Below are positions 1-8,299 of a stretch of DNA of 64,000 bases, piece after piece. Numbering within the stretch: the first letter of the stretch is position 1; every line of letters starts with the position of its first letter. The stretch covers positions 1,163,898 through 1,227,897 of the forward strand of contig NZ_LMEH01000001.1 in the NCBI RefSeq assembly GCF_001425325.1, given 5' to 3'. The notes beneath the pieces are model-generated. The model had not been told where the DNA came from, made no database searches, and saw nothing but the letters and a program-made list of their open reading frames with translations. Source of the DNA: Leifsonia sp. Root1293 (GTDB taxonomy: Bacteria; Actinomycetota; Actinomycetes; Actinomycetales; Microbacteriaceae). Made by a program: the position numbers and the translations under genes.

Positions 1-253
1 CCGCGGTGCGGTCGGGAACGTCCTTGAAGAACCCGACGGGGTGCTGGTTGTACCAGCGGAGTTCGATGAGCTCGATCGACTTGCCGTGCCACGGGGTTCC
101 CGGAGGCACCTGCAGGCTGAACACGGCGCCCGGAACGAAGCGTCGTTCCGGGGCGTCCGTGTAGAGCTCGAGCTTGATCGCGCCCTTGAGACCGTGCGCC
201 TTCAGGAGGCGACCGACTCTCAGTTGCGTGCGCTTCTGCGCGTCGGCGTTCAC
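1..253 (-). CDS. rimM: RimM, 16S rRNA processing factor (N-terminal part, runs off the window)
   Basis: RimM binds ribosomal protein S19 and assists maturation of the 30S head. The visible 84 codons contain the family's N-terminal barrel: RVGRLLKAHGLKGAIKLE near residues 12-29 and RWYNQHPVGFFKD near residues 69-81. The start is a GTG at 251-253 whose last bases are shared with the TGA of khpA (a GTGA overlap), so translation is probably coupled. It is the last gene seen in the rpsP-khpA-rimM operon; trmD and rplS usually follow but lie outside the window. The identity rests on motif and gene order and is firm; the C-terminal PRC domain cannot be seen. Confidence 0.93.
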   Translation of the reverse strand, partial: MNADAQKRTQLRVGRLLKAHGLKGAIKLELYTDAPERRFVPGAVFSLQVPPGTPWHGKSIELIELRWYNQHPVGFFKDVPDRTA

Positions 254-492
254 CGCGCCGAGTCGGTGTCGACGACGTCGACGCGAACCCGCCGACCGTC
301 AGCGAGGGCGGTGACGAGGGTACGCACCGCCTTCGCGGTACGACCGGCACGACCGATCACGCGGCCGAGGTCCTCGGGGTTCACGCGAACCTCGAGGATC
401 TCGCCACGCGGGGTGTTCTTGGTGAGCACCTGGACGTCATCAGGGTGATCGACGATCCCCTTGACCAGGTGCTCGACGGCGGGAGCGAGCAA
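250..492 (-). CDS. khpA: KhpA, KH-domain RNA-binding protein
   Basis: This is an 80-residue single-KH protein. The family binds RNA, pairs with KhpB/EloR in many Gram-positives and affects translation and cell elongation. The GXXG loop is G47-R-A-G50 within IGRAGRT. The N-terminus LAPAVEHLVKGIVDHP is typical of the family. The start is TTG, two bases after the rpsP stop, and the gene ends in a 3-nt overlap region with rimM, so the three genes form a tight ribosome-assembly operon. Length is normal for the family. Confidence 0.93.
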   Translation of the reverse strand: MLAPAVEHLVKGIVDHPDDVQVLTKNTPRGEILEVRVNPEDLGRVIGRAGRTAKAVRTLVTALADGRRVRVDVVDTDSAR

Positions 493-494
493 GA

Positions 495-914
495 CTAGGC
501 CTGCTCGTCCGTTGCAGCCTCGGCGGCCTCGTCGGCGGGAGCCTCGGCCTTGGCGGCCGGCTTCTCGGCCTTGGGCTTGAGGACCGGCTTCTTCTTCTCG
601 TCGGCGACGAAGGCAGCCTTGGGCTCCTTCACCTTGACGGTGCTCGTGGCATTCTTGTCACCCTTGAAGGTGCCCCAGTCGCCGGTGAGCTTGAGGATGG
701 CGGCGACCTGCTCGGTCGGCTGGGCGCCGACGCTGAGCCAGTACTGCGCACGCTCGGAGTCGACCTCGATGAACGAGGGCTCCTCGGTGGGGTGGTACTT
801 GCCGATCTCCTCGATCACGCGACCGTCGCGCTTGGTGCGCGAGTCGGCGACGACGATGCGGTAGTAGGGTGCGCGGATCTTTCCGAGGCGCTTGAGACGA
901 ATCTTGACAGCCAC
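495..914 (-). CDS. rpsP: 30S ribosomal protein S16 with actinobacterial C-terminal tail
   Basis: S16 is a structural protein of the small subunit needed for 30S assembly. The N-terminal ~80 residues are canonical ([19 protein letters not shown], then [18 protein letters not shown]). From about residue 90 the protein has an extra Lys/Ala/Glu/Pro-rich low-complexity tail of ~50 residues, giving 139 aa against ~80-90 aa in most bacteria; such tails are common in Actinobacteria. The start is GTG with a strong AGGAGA at 919-924. It is the first gene of the rpsP-khpA-rimM operon. No convincing promoter was recognised in the 175 bases upstream. Confidence 0.97.
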   Translation of the reverse strand: MAVKIRLKRLGKIRAPYYRIVVADSRTKRDGRVIEEIGKYHPTEEPSFIEVDSERAQYWLSVGAQPTEQVAAILKLTGDWGTFKGDKNATSTVKVKEPKAAFVADEKKKPVLKPKAEKPAAKAEAPADEAAEAATDEQA

Positions 915-1089
915 AATTCTCCTGTGTGTTCTATGAGGTTGGGCGAACTGACAGCCGTGAGCGTGGGGTGCACACTCGGCAAAGGTTCAAGGGGAGTTCC
1001 AGAGGCCTGATTAGAGGGTCGGGCGGAAAAGGAACTCGATTGACCATTCTCGCAGATTCCGGCCGTAACGGGTAATCGGCGACGGATCC

Positions 1090-1776
1090 TCAGCCGATCG
1101 CCAGTCCGAGCTCGCGTCGCAGCCCTGAGCGACCGGCATCCGTCACCCTGATCGCGCGGCCGTCGGTGCGGCGGATCCAGTCACGCTCGAGGAACGCTGC
1201 GGCCAGGGCTGCGCCGACTCCCCCGGCCAGGTGCGAGCGGCGTTCCGTCCAGTCGAGGCAGAGCCGGACGACGGGACGGCGGGCGGAACGGATGCCGGCC
1301 ACGTCGATTCCGAGGGTCTCGAGCCACGCGGCCCCCGATGCGGTGAGCGCGATCCCGTCCTCGCGGGTGACGCGGCCACGCTGGTCGAGCGCGTCGAGGA
1401 TCCCGACGCCGAGTCGGCCGGCCAGGTGGTCGTAGCAGGTGCGCGCAGCGGCGAGGTCGGCATCAGCCCGAACAGAGGCGTAGGAGCTCGGCGACGCCGT
1501 CGGACGGGTGTTCGAGGACAGGACCTCGACCAGGTGAGCGGCATCAGCACCCGCCAGACGCAGGTAACGATGGCGTCCCTGCCTCTCCTCGGCGAGCAGC
1601 CCTCCGCGCACGAGTCGATCAAGGTGCTGGCTCGCCGTCGCCGGGCTCACCCCGGCCAGCCGAGCCAGCTCCCCCGCTGTCCACGCCCGCCCATCGAGGA
1701 GCGCCAGGCAGAACGCCGCCCGCGTCGGGTCGCCGAGCAGAGCGGCGAGGGCGGCGACATCAGCGGCGTTCGTCAC
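1090..1776 (-). CDS. ArsR-type winged-helix transcriptional regulator
   Basis: This 228-residue regulator has an ArsR-type winged helix at about residues 10-75: DPTRAAFCLALLDGRAWTAG, then a recognition helix with VSPATASQHLDRLVRGGLL and wing ERQGRHRYLRLAG. The C-terminal ~150 residues form the long effector part seen in larger ArsR-like regulators of this type, without the CxC metal-binding motif of classical ArsR, so the ligand is unknown. The start is a GTG at 1774-1776 that overlaps the stop of the EamA gene (GTGA), so the regulator is translationally coupled behind the exporter and plausibly controls it. The sensed compound cannot be read from the sequence. Confidence 0.85.
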   Translation of the reverse strand: MTNAADVAALAALLGDPTRAAFCLALLDGRAWTAGELARLAGVSPATASQHLDRLVRGGLLAEERQGRHRYLRLAGADAAHLVEVLSSNTRPTASPSSYASVRADADLAAARTCYDHLAGRLGVGILDALDQRGRVTREDGIALTASGAAWLETLGIDVAGIRSARRPVVRLCLDWTERRSHLAGGVGAALAAAFLERDWIRRTDGRAIRVTDAGRSGLRRELGLAIG

Positions 1777-2681
1777 GGCCTGACCCGCCGCGTCGGCATC
1801 CGGGACAGTGCCACCCCGGCGAGGCAGATCACACCGCCGACCACCTGCAATGGAGCGGGGACCTCGGCGAGGAACAGCCACGCGATGCCGATCGTGAGAG
1901 GCGGCACGAGGTACGTCGTCACGCCGAGCCTGCCGGCCGGCATGCGGCTGAGGGCGTAGGCCCAGGTCGTGAAGGCGAGAGCCGTGGGCACGGCGCCGAG
2001 GTAGGCGACAGCCCACACCGACGCGGCAGGCGCTGCGACGGTCTCGTCGACGAGCTGCACGAGGAACGGCAGGCAGACGAGCGCACCGATGGTGCAGGCG
2101 ATCCAGGTGACCTGCAGTGCGGGAAGGCGCCGCAGCACGACCTTCTGCAGGATGACGCCGATGGCGTAGCTGGCGGCGGCGAGGAGGCAGAGCGCGATGC
2201 CCCACCCGCTGCCGCCTCCAGCACCCCGGCTGCCGACCGAGATGAGCACGACGCCCACGAGGGACACGACAGCACCGCCGATGAGCCACGGCGGGATGCC
2301 CTCGTGCAGCAGCGTTCCGGCCAGCACGGCGATGAGGATCGGGCCGACGTTGACCAGCATGGCCGTGGTGCCGGCGTCGAGTTCGAGCTCCGCGGCGTTG
2401 AGGGCGATGTTGTAGACGGCGAACCAGGCGATGCCGCAGCCGATGAGCAGCAGCCAGTCCCGAGCGGACGGGCGCACCCAGCCGCGGGTGACGAGCAGCA
2501 CGGCCCCGAGCACGACGGATCCGACCAGCAGCCGGCCCAGGGTGAGGGCACCCGGCGAGAAGTGCTCTCCGACGGCCCTGATGACGACGAATGCCGAGGC
2601 CCATGCGAGCACCGTCACGACGATCGCCAGGAGCGTGAGCGGTGTGGCGCGTGTGCCGGGGATGGCGGTGTCGGTGACCAT
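1773..2681 (-). CDS. EamA (DMT superfamily) transporter
   Basis: This is a 302-residue membrane protein with about ten predicted helices arranged as two EamA repeats (residues ~15-145 and ~155-295), the architecture of drug/metabolite exporters such as RhtA and YdcZ-type proteins. The second repeat carries AVPTALAFTTWAYALSRM, a common EamA signature. The start ATG at 2679-2681 follows a TACGCT box by exactly 6 nt and has no Shine-Dalgarno sequence, so the transcript is probably leaderless. It is followed by an overlapping ArsR-type gene. The substrate is unknown; amino acids or small metabolites are typical of the family. Confidence 0.88.
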   Translation of the reverse strand: MVTDTAIPGTRATPLTLLAIVVTVLAWASAFVVIRAVGEHFSPGALTLGRLLVGSVVLGAVLLVTRGWVRPSARDWLLLIGCGIAWFAVYNIALNAAELELDAGTTAMLVNVGPILIAVLAGTLLHEGIPPWLIGGAVVSLVGVVLISVGSRGAGGGSGWGIALCLLAAASYAIGVILQKVVLRRLPALQVTWIACTIGALVCLPFLVQLVDETVAAPAASVWAVAYLGAVPTALAFTTWAYALSRMPAGRLGVTTYLVPPLTIGIAWLFLAEVPAPLQVVGGVICLAGVALSRMPTRRVRP

Positions 2682-2687
2682 GGATCG

Positions 2688-2693
2688 AGCGTA
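2688..2693 (-). promoter_or_regulatory. -10 box of a probable leaderless promoter for the EamA gene
   Basis: On the minus strand TACGCT is followed by six bases and then the ATG at 2681. This TANNNT-N6-ATG layout is the actinobacterial leaderless promoter pattern. No -35 match was recognised. Confidence 0.5.
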
Positions 2694-2811
2694 TGCCTCC
2701 CGCAGTTCGGCGGCGGCCGAAGTGTCATCGCCCTCGTCGCGTCGCGGAACTGCGAGGATGGCAGGCAGGCGGCTCGCCACACCGGTGGCCCGAGGAGAGA
2801 ACGGCTGACGC

Positions 2812-3957
2812 GTGCACATCAGTTTCGCCCGATCGGAACGCTCGACCGTCGGCATCGAGTGGGAACTCGCCCTCGTCGACAAGGACAGCGGTGAGCTCAC
2901 CGGGGTGGCCCCGCAGGTGCTGGAGGCCGTGCGCCCGGACGACGAGGAGCACCACCCGCACATCACGACGGAGCTGCTGCTCAACACCGTCGAGATCGTC
3001 TCGGGAGTGCACGACACCGTGGGCGGCGCCGTCGCCCAGATGGGCGAGCTCGTCGATGAGGTGCGGTCGGCTGCCGAGCCGTTCGGCGCCGACCTCATGT
3101 GCGCCGGGTCGCACCCGTTCAGCCAGTGGTACGACCAGCAGGTCACCGACAAGGAGCGCTACCACCGCCTCATCGACCGCACCCAGTACTGGGGCCGCAA
3201 CATGATGATCTGGGGCGTGCACGTCCACGTCGGCATCGAGTCGCGCGACAAGGCCATCCCGATCCTCGGCGCCCTGCTCAGCTACATCCCGCACCTGCAG
3301 GCCCTCTCGGCATCGAGCCCGTTCTGGGCCGGCGTCGACACGGGCTACGCCTCGAACCGCGCCCTGATGTTCCAGCAGCTGCCCACGGCGGGTCTCCCGT
3401 GGCAGTTCGAGGACTGGGCGGCCTACGAGCAGTTCGTCGACGACATGGTCGTCACCGGCGTCATCGACGACGACAGCGAGGTGCGCACCGACATCCGCCC
3501 ATCGCCGAAGTGGGGAACCCTCGAGACGCGGGCCTGCGACGGCGTGCCGACGACACTGGAGCTCGGCGCCCTCGCCGCGCTGATCCAGTGCCTCGTCGAC
3601 TGGATGAGCGAGCGACTGGACAACGGCGAGACCCTCGCCTGGCTGCAGCCCTGGTACACCCGCGAGAACAAGTGGCGGGCAGCGCGATACGGCCTCGACG
3701 CCGAGATCATCCTCGATGCCTCCGGCCGCGAGAGGCTGGTGACCGACGACCTGCGCGAACTGGTCGAGGCCCTCATGCCCGTCGCGGAGCGCCTGGACTG
3801 CACCGAGGAACTCTCCCAGGTGATCGCGGTGCTCGATGCCGGCGGCAGCTATCAGCGCCAGCTCGCCGTCGCGGAGGCGTCGGGCGGAGACCTGACGAAG
3901 GTCGTGGAGCACCTGGTGCGCGAGATGCGCGCCGGGCGGCCGCTGCCGGTCGCCTGA
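2812..3957 (+). CDS. GCS2-type carboxylate-amine ligase (YbdK-like)
   Basis: This 381-residue protein belongs to the glutamate-cysteine ligase type 2 / YbdK family, ATP-dependent enzymes that join a carboxylate to an amine; E. coli YbdK has weak gamma-glutamylcysteine ligase activity. The family N-terminus is clear (SERSTVGIEWELALV, with the metal-binding EWE at 16-18). Further motifs include MWGVH-like WGVHVHVGIE near residue 140 and LETRACDGVPT near residue 238. The start is GTG, 11 bases after a GAGGAGA. It is transcribed away from the EamA gene and converges with ppk2. Actinobacteria make mycothiol, not glutathione, so the real product is uncertain; several paralogues in the group act on other substrates. 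Confidence 0.85.
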   Translation: MHISFARSERSTVGIEWELALVDKDSGELTGVAPQVLEAVRPDDEEHHPHITTELLLNTVEIVSGVHDTVGGAVAQMGELVDEVRSAAEPFGADLMCAGSHPFSQWYDQQVTDKERYHRLIDRTQYWGRNMMIWGVHVHVGIESRDKAIPILGALLSYIPHLQALSASSPFWAGVDTGYASNRALMFQQLPTAGLPWQFEDWAAYEQFVDDMVVTGVIDDDSEVRTDIRPSPKWGTLETRACDGVPTTLELGALAALIQCLVDWMSERLDNGETLAWLQPWYTRENKWRAARYGLDAEIILDASGRERLVTDDLRELVEALMPVAERLDCTEELSQVIAVLDAGGSYQRQLAVAEASGGDLTKVVEHLVREMRAGRPLPVA

Positions 3958-3980
3958 CGAGCATCGTCGGGGTCGGTTGC

Positions 3981-4847
3981 TCAGGCCACCTCTGGCGGCG
4001 CGATCGGCGTCTCGCCCTCGTCGTAGACGACCGACGGGCTGCCGATGACGAGGGGGTCGGGAACGCCGACGATGGCGGCGTCCTTGCCCGGGTAGTCGAA
4101 CCGCGACAGCACCCAGCGCATGGCCTCGATGCGCGCACGTTTCTTGTCGTTGGACTTGACCACCGTCCACGGTGCGTGGGGAGTGTCGGTCGCGGCGAAC
4201 ATCGCCTCCTTCGCCGCCGAGTAGTCGTCCCACTTGTCCAGGCTCGCGAGGTCGGTCGGTGACAGCTTCCATTGCTTGACGGCGTCATCGCTGCGCGAGG
4301 CGAACCTCACGCGCTGCTCCTCCCGCCCGACCGAGAACCAGAACTTGATGACGCTCACGTCGCTCTGCACGAGCATCCGTTCGAACTCCGGCGCGGACCG
4401 GATGAACTCCGCGTACTCCTTCGGCGTGCAGTAGCCCATCACGTGCTCGACTCCGGCCCGGTTGTACCAGGACCGGTCGAAGAGCACGATCTCGCCGCCG
4501 GTCGGGAGGTGCTCGACGTAGCGCTGGAAGTACCACTGGCGCCGTTCGCGCTCGGTCGGCACGGACAGGGCGACGACGCGGGCACCGCGGGGGTTCAAGT
4601 GCTCGGTGAAGCGCTTGATCGATCCGCCCTTGCCCGCTGCGTCGCGACCCTCGAACAGGATCACGATCTTCTGATCGGTGTCCTTGACCCACGCCTGCAG
4701 CTTCAGCAGCTCGATCTGCAGGCGCCGCTTCTGCTTCTCGTAATCCCGGCGCGACATCTTCTCGCTGTAGGGGTACTGGTGCTGCCAGGCGGCATCCGCC
4801 GGAACAGGGAGGCTGATGGCCGGGTCGCTCGTCGTCATTGGATCCAT
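3981..4847 (-). CDS. ppk2: Polyphosphate kinase 2
   Basis: PPK2 enzymes transfer phosphate between polyphosphate and nucleotides (GDP/ADP to GTP/ATP or the reverse). The 288-residue protein shows the full PPK2 signature: Walker A FEGRDAAGKGGS at residues 65-76, Walker B FDRSWYNRAGVE starting near 123, and the lid helix RFASRSDDAVKQWKLSP near residue 190. Length and the single domain fit the short class I/III PPK2 group. Two in-frame ATGs (4847 and 4838) are possible starts, giving 288 or 285 aa. It stands alone between a convergent ligase gene and the GH1 gene; no regulatory site was recognised. Confidence 0.93.
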   Translation of the reverse strand: MDPMTTSDPAISLPVPADAAWQHQYPYSEKMSRRDYEKQKRRLQIELLKLQAWVKDTDQKIVILFEGRDAAGKGGSIKRFTEHLNPRGARVVALSVPTERERRQWYFQRYVEHLPTGGEIVLFDRSWYNRAGVEHVMGYCTPKEYAEFIRSAPEFERMLVQSDVSVIKFWFSVGREEQRVRFASRSDDAVKQWKLSPTDLASLDKWDDYSAAKEAMFAATDTPHAPWTVVKSNDKKRARIEAMRWVLSRFDYPGKDAAIVGVPDPLVIGSPSVVYDEGETPIAPPEVA

Positions 4848-4879
4848 GCTACCGAGGCCGGATGTCAGGACAGTCGCGT

Positions 4880-6328
4880 TCAGTACGCCGCAGGGGTCTC
4901 GGGGATGCTCCGCGTGCGGATGAGCTCCGAGTACCACTTCGCCGAGTCCTTGGGCAGGCGCTCGAGGGTGTCGAAGTCGACCCGCACGATTCCGAACCGC
5001 TTCGAGTAGCCGTAGCCCCACTCGAAGTTGTCCATCAGCGACCAGACCTGGTACCCGCGCAGGTCCACACCGCGCTGCATGGCACGGTGGGCGGCGGTGA
5101 AGTGGCGGCGGAGGTAGTCGGTGCGATCGATGTCGTGCACGGCCGGACCGTCGTCCTCCTGGGTGACGACGTCGTCGAACGCCGCACCGTTCTCGGTGAC
5201 CATGAGCGGAAGCTCGGGGAACTCGTCGTGGAGCGAGACCAGCAGCTCCTCGAGTCCAGAGGGATCGATGTTCCAGCCCATCTCCGTGTACGGCCCGTCC
5301 TGCGGGAGGAACTCCACGTCTCGCGAGCCCGGCCAGGGCGAACCGCCCATGTCCTTGTGCCCGTCGGCGTTCACGCGCTCGCTCACGCCGTCCCACATCC
5401 GTACGGTGACGGTGGAGTAGTAGTTCACGCCCAGAACCGAGATCGGCTGCTTGATGAGCGCCGTGTCGCCCTCCTGCACGAAGGCCCAGTCCGTGACGTC
5501 CTTCGTGTCCTCGAGAACGTCGGCCGGGTACTCGCCGTGCAGCAGCGGGCCGAGGAAGACGCGGTTCGCGAGGCCGTCGATGCGTCGGGCGGCCTCGGCT
5601 CCGGATTCGCCGACGGGACGGATGACGTGGAGGTTGAGCGTGATCGAGAAGCCGGGGTCGTTCGTGACGACCTCCTGCAGCGCGCGGATCGCGAGACCGT
5701 GCGCGAGGTTCAGGTGGTGCACGGCGGCCAGCGCCGATGCGCCGTCCATGATGCCGGGCGCGTGTGCCCCCGAGCCGTAGCCGAGGTACGCGGAGCACCA
5801 CGGCTCGTTGAGCGTCGTCCACACCTCGATTCGATCGCCGAGTCGCTCGCCCACGATGCGGGCGTAGTCGGCGAAGGCGTACGCCGTTGCTCGGTTGGTC
5901 CACCCGCCCTCGTCCTCGAGCGCCTGGGGAAGGTCCCAGTGGTAGAGCGTTGCGATGGGACGGATGCCGCGGCTGATCAGGCCGTCGACGAGGCGCTCGT
6001 AGAACGCCAGGCCGGCCTCGTTCGCCTCGCCTCGACCGGTCGGCTGGATGCGCGGCCACGCGATCGAGAACCTGTACGCCTCGAGGCCCAGGCTCTTCAT
6101 GAGGTCGAGGTCCTCGTCGAGCCGGTGGTAGTGGTCGTCGGCGACGTCGCCGGTGTCGCCGTTCCAGACCTTTCCCGGGGTGTGGCTGAAGGTGTCCCAG
6201 ATCGACGGGCCGCGGCCGTCCTCGGATGCGGCTCCCTCGATCTGGTAGGACGCTGTCGCTGAGCCGAAGAGGAAGTCGGCTGGGAAGTCGAGGCCGGAGT
6301 CGCGGTAGTCGGCGTTGCCCGTGGTCAT
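4880..6328 (-). CDS. GH1 family beta-glucosidase
   Basis: Family 1 glycoside hydrolases cleave beta-glucosides such as cellobiose by a retaining mechanism. The TIM barrel starts at [20 protein letters not shown]. The acid/base glutamate is in TLNEPW (about residue 175) and the nucleophile in VTENGAAF (about residue 379), so both catalytic residues are intact. NYYSTVTVR and the C-terminal [20 protein letters not shown] are also canonical. There is no signal peptide, so it acts in the cytosol on imported sugars. The start chosen is the ATG at 6328 (482 aa); an in-frame ATG at 6382 would add 18 poorly conserved residues. No sugar transporter or regulator lies beside it. Confidence 0.93.
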   Translation of the reverse strand: MTTGNADYRDSGLDFPADFLFGSATASYQIEGAASEDGRGPSIWDTFSHTPGKVWNGDTGDVADDHYHRLDEDLDLMKSLGLEAYRFSIAWPRIQPTGRGEANEAGLAFYERLVDGLISRGIRPIATLYHWDLPQALEDEGGWTNRATAYAFADYARIVGERLGDRIEVWTTLNEPWCSAYLGYGSGAHAPGIMDGASALAAVHHLNLAHGLAIRALQEVVTNDPGFSITLNLHVIRPVGESGAEAARRIDGLANRVFLGPLLHGEYPADVLEDTKDVTDWAFVQEGDTALIKQPISVLGVNYYSTVTVRMWDGVSERVNADGHKDMGGSPWPGSRDVEFLPQDGPYTEMGWNIDPSGLEELLVSLHDEFPELPLMVTENGAAFDDVVTQEDDGPAVHDIDRTDYLRRHFTAAHRAMQRGVDLRGYQVWSLMDNFEWGYGYSKRFGIVRVDFDTLERLPKDSAKWYSELIRTRSIPETPAAY

Positions 6329-6400
6329 GAAGGTCACTTTCTGTTCGCACGGCGCGCGGCGCCGCGATTGCTGTCCACTCATAGAACTTACAGCCCGGTA

Positions 6401-6414
6401 AGCGAACGTTGCTC
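6401..6414. promoter_or_regulatory. Weak LacI-type operator candidate upstream of the GH1 gene
   Basis: AGCGAACGTTGCTC has the AACGTT centre common to LacI-family operators but the arms are only partly symmetric. It lies 19-32 bases upstream of the longer GH1 start. There is no LacI gene in the window, so this is a guess from position and core only. Confidence 0.2.
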
Positions 6415-6482
6415 GGTTTTCAGGAGATCAGTCGTCCGGGGACAGGATGCCGCCCGTGGACGTCAGGGGCGGCGGGGGCAGG

Positions 6483-7274
6483 TCAGGCGTTCTTGCCGTC
6501 GCGCCAGGCGAGCCAGCGGCGCACCGGCTCGATGTCGTAGTCCGGCCCGCTGATGCCGAGGGTGAAGAGCCGCGCGCCGAGCGCGTAGAGCGCCTCGACG
6601 TCGGCGTCGCTCTGTCGGCGCAGCTCGATCGAGACCTCGATCTCGCGGGGGTCGCGACCGACGGCGGCGCAGTGCTCGTCGAGCACGCCGAGCTTGTGCT
6701 CGAGTGTCGCCGGATCGGAGAAGCTGTGCCAGACGTCAGCGTGCTGGGCGACGATGCGGAGGGTCTTCCTCTCTCCCCCGCCACCGATCAGGATCGGGAT
6801 GTCGCGAACGGGCGGCGGGTTGAGCTTCGTCCACCGCTCCTCGATCCTGGGCAGGGCCTCCCCGAGCGCCTTGATACGGGTGCCCGGGGTCCCGAACTCG
6901 TACCCGTACTCGTCGTAGTCGCGCTCGAACCAGCCGGCGCCGGTGCCGAAGATGAAGCGTCCGTCGCTGATGTTGTCGATGGTGCGGGCCATGTCGGCCT
7001 GCAGGTCGGCGTTGCGGTAGCTGTTGCAGTTGACGAGGGCGCCGATCTCGACGCGGCTGGTCTGCTCGGCCCAGGCCGCGAGCATGGTCCACGACTCGTA
7101 GTGCTCACCGTCGGCGGGGCCGCTCAGCGGATAGAAGTGGTCCCAGTTGAAGAGGATGTCGACGCCGAGGTCCTCGAGCTCGGAGACAGTGTCACGGATC
7201 TTCGCGTAGTGCGCATGCTGCGGCTGCACCTGGACACCGACACGGACGGAACGATCTCTGGCATCTGTGGTCAT
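6483..7274 (-). CDS. LLM-class flavin/F420-dependent oxidoreductase
   Basis: This 263-residue luciferase-like monooxygenase belongs to the mostly F420-dependent actinobacterial branch. It begins VRVGVQVQPQHAHYAKIRD, contains DILFNWDHF near residue 40, and has FGTGAGWFERDYDEYGYEFG near residue 110, a signature of the LLM F420 group. IPILIGGGGERKTLRIVAQHAD near residue 160 is the phosphate-binding stretch. The substrate is unknown. The ATG at 7274 follows TAGGCT by six bases, so the mRNA is probably leaderless. It is divergent from the PAP2 gene with ~100 bases between the starts. Confidence 0.88.
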   Translation of the reverse strand: MTTDARDRSVRVGVQVQPQHAHYAKIRDTVSELEDLGVDILFNWDHFYPLSGPADGEHYESWTMLAAWAEQTSRVEIGALVNCNSYRNADLQADMARTIDNISDGRFIFGTGAGWFERDYDEYGYEFGTPGTRIKALGEALPRIEERWTKLNPPPVRDIPILIGGGGERKTLRIVAQHADVWHSFSDPATLEHKLGVLDEHCAAVGRDPREIEVSIELRRQSDADVEALYALGARLFTLGISGPDYDIEPVRRWLAWRDGKNA

Positions 7275-7280
7275 GTGTCC

Positions 7281-7286
7281 AGCCTA
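7281..7286 (-). promoter_or_regulatory. -10 box of a probable leaderless promoter for the LLM oxidoreductase
   Basis: TAGGCT on the minus strand lies six bases before the ATG at 7274, with no Shine-Dalgarno sequence between. Confidence 0.5.
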
Positions 7287-7371
7287 TGGCGGCCCCAGCC
7301 CCGGTGCGGGCCGGGAGGCCTGTTTCGAGTGGGTACAGTGTGTTGTCCACCACCAGCAGCGAAGGCCCGAC

Positions 7372-8172
7372 ATGAGCAGCGACGACACAGGCGGGAGCCG
7401 GCGCACCGACGCGAGTGCACCTGCACCCGGGTACCGCAGGCGCGCCAGAGACCTGAACGAGAAGTTCATCGTGGAGGTCCGCTACGTCGACCCGGGCGAC
7501 CGGCATGCGCTGATGCGCACGGCCCTGATCCTCGTGATTGTGGGTCTGGCGCTGTTCGTCGCCATCCTGTTGAGCGTGAAGCTGCGCGCGGGAGTCTCGG
7601 TGATCGACGAGCCCTTCTCGCAGTGGGCTCAGTCCGGCCGCTCCCCCGTTCTGACGCAGGTGATGATCGTCCTCGCCGTGGCCTTCGGCCCCATCGCCAT
7701 GCCCATCGTCATCCTCGTCACGACCGTGACCTGGGGCGTTCTGGCCAAGCACGCGTGGCGGCCCCTGCTGCTCGCGGGCGGAATGCTGGTCGGGGTCGTT
7801 CTGGCCCAGATCATCGCGCCGCTCGTGCAACGGCCGCGACCGCCGGTCGAGGAGATGCTCTTCGGTCCCGACCACACGTTCTCCTTCCCCTCCGGCCATG
7901 TGCTCGGGGCGTCGAACTTCGTGCTGCTCGTGACCTATCTCGTGTTCTCGCGCCGCACCAATCGGGGCTCGACGATCGCGGCGTTCGTGGTCGCCGCAGC
8001 CACGATCTCGATCCTCGCGGTCAGTCGCGTCTACCTCGGCTACCACTGGCCGACGGATGCCCTGGGCTCGATCTCGCTGTCCCTGGCGATCCTCGGTGCC
8101 GTGATCGCGCTGGACACGCACCGCACGGTGCGCACCCGGAGCGGTGATCCGCAGGAGTCGGTCTCCGGCTAG
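7372..8172 (+). CDS. PAP2 family membrane phosphatase
   Basis: Type 2 phosphatidic acid phosphatases dephosphorylate lipid phosphates such as undecaprenyl pyrophosphate or phosphatidate at the membrane. The 266-residue protein has a ~45-residue cytosolic N-terminus, about six membrane segments and the catalytic motifs VQRPRPP (151-158), SFPSGH (171-176) and SRVYLGYHWPTDA (218-230). The lysine of motif 1 (KX6RP) is not evident, whereas the two histidines are. The start is the ATG at 7372 behind a GAAGG; a TACAGT at 7334-7339 could be its -10 box. It converges on ffh across a palindromic spacer. Confidence 0.87.
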   Translation: MSSDDTGGSRRTDASAPAPGYRRRARDLNEKFIVEVRYVDPGDRHALMRTALILVIVGLALFVAILLSVKLRAGVSVIDEPFSQWAQSGRSPVLTQVMIVLAVAFGPIAMPIVILVTTVTWGVLAKHAWRPLLLAGGMLVGVVLAQIIAPLVQRPRPPVEEMLFGPDHTFSFPSGHVLGASNFVLLVTYLVFSRRTNRGSTIAAFVVAAATISILAVSRVYLGYHWPTDALGSISLSLAILGAVIALDTHRTVRTRSGDPQESVSG

Positions 8173-8173
8173 G

Positions 8174-8298
8174 CGGGACGTGCCAGTTCCCGCACGCGCG
8201 CAGGCAGGCCACGCGTCTGCGCCATTTCCCGGGCGTCCGCGCCAGCCGAACTGGCGCGGGCCCCCGCGAAATGGCGTCGCGTGGCGCCGGGCGTCCCG
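8174..8298. repeat. Nested palindromic element filling the PAP2/ffh convergent gap
   Basis: Several inverted repeats are nested around one centre: CGGGACG (8174-8180) with CGTCCCG (8292-8298); GCCACGCG (8208-8215) with CGCGTGGC (8278-8285); GCCATTTC (8221-8228) with GAAATGGC (8268-8275); CGCGCCAG (8238-8245) with CTGGCGCG (8251-8258), loop CCGAA. An alternative pairing joins GCCAGTTC (8182-8189) to GAACTGGC (8248-8255). It lies between two converging genes and has no U-tract, so it may be a bidirectional terminator or a REP-like extragenic repeat. Confidence 0.6.
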
Positions 8299-8299
8299 G

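Noticed and set aside
1777-2604. Upstream extension of the ArsR-type regulator to a 504-codon protein
   Set aside because: The added part is Arg-rich and out of frame with the EamA gene on the same strand; the GTG at 1776 gives a normal regulator.
2700-2760. CGCAGTTC and GAACTGCG as a regulatory hairpin between the EamA and ligase genes
   Set aside because: The 8-bp arms are far apart and the leaderless promoter of the EamA gene already explains the left end; no support for function.
4848-6350. Extension of PPK2 into a 789-codon protein
   Set aside because: The extra part is a wrong-frame reading of the GH1 gene on the same strand; the PPK2 core starts after 4847.
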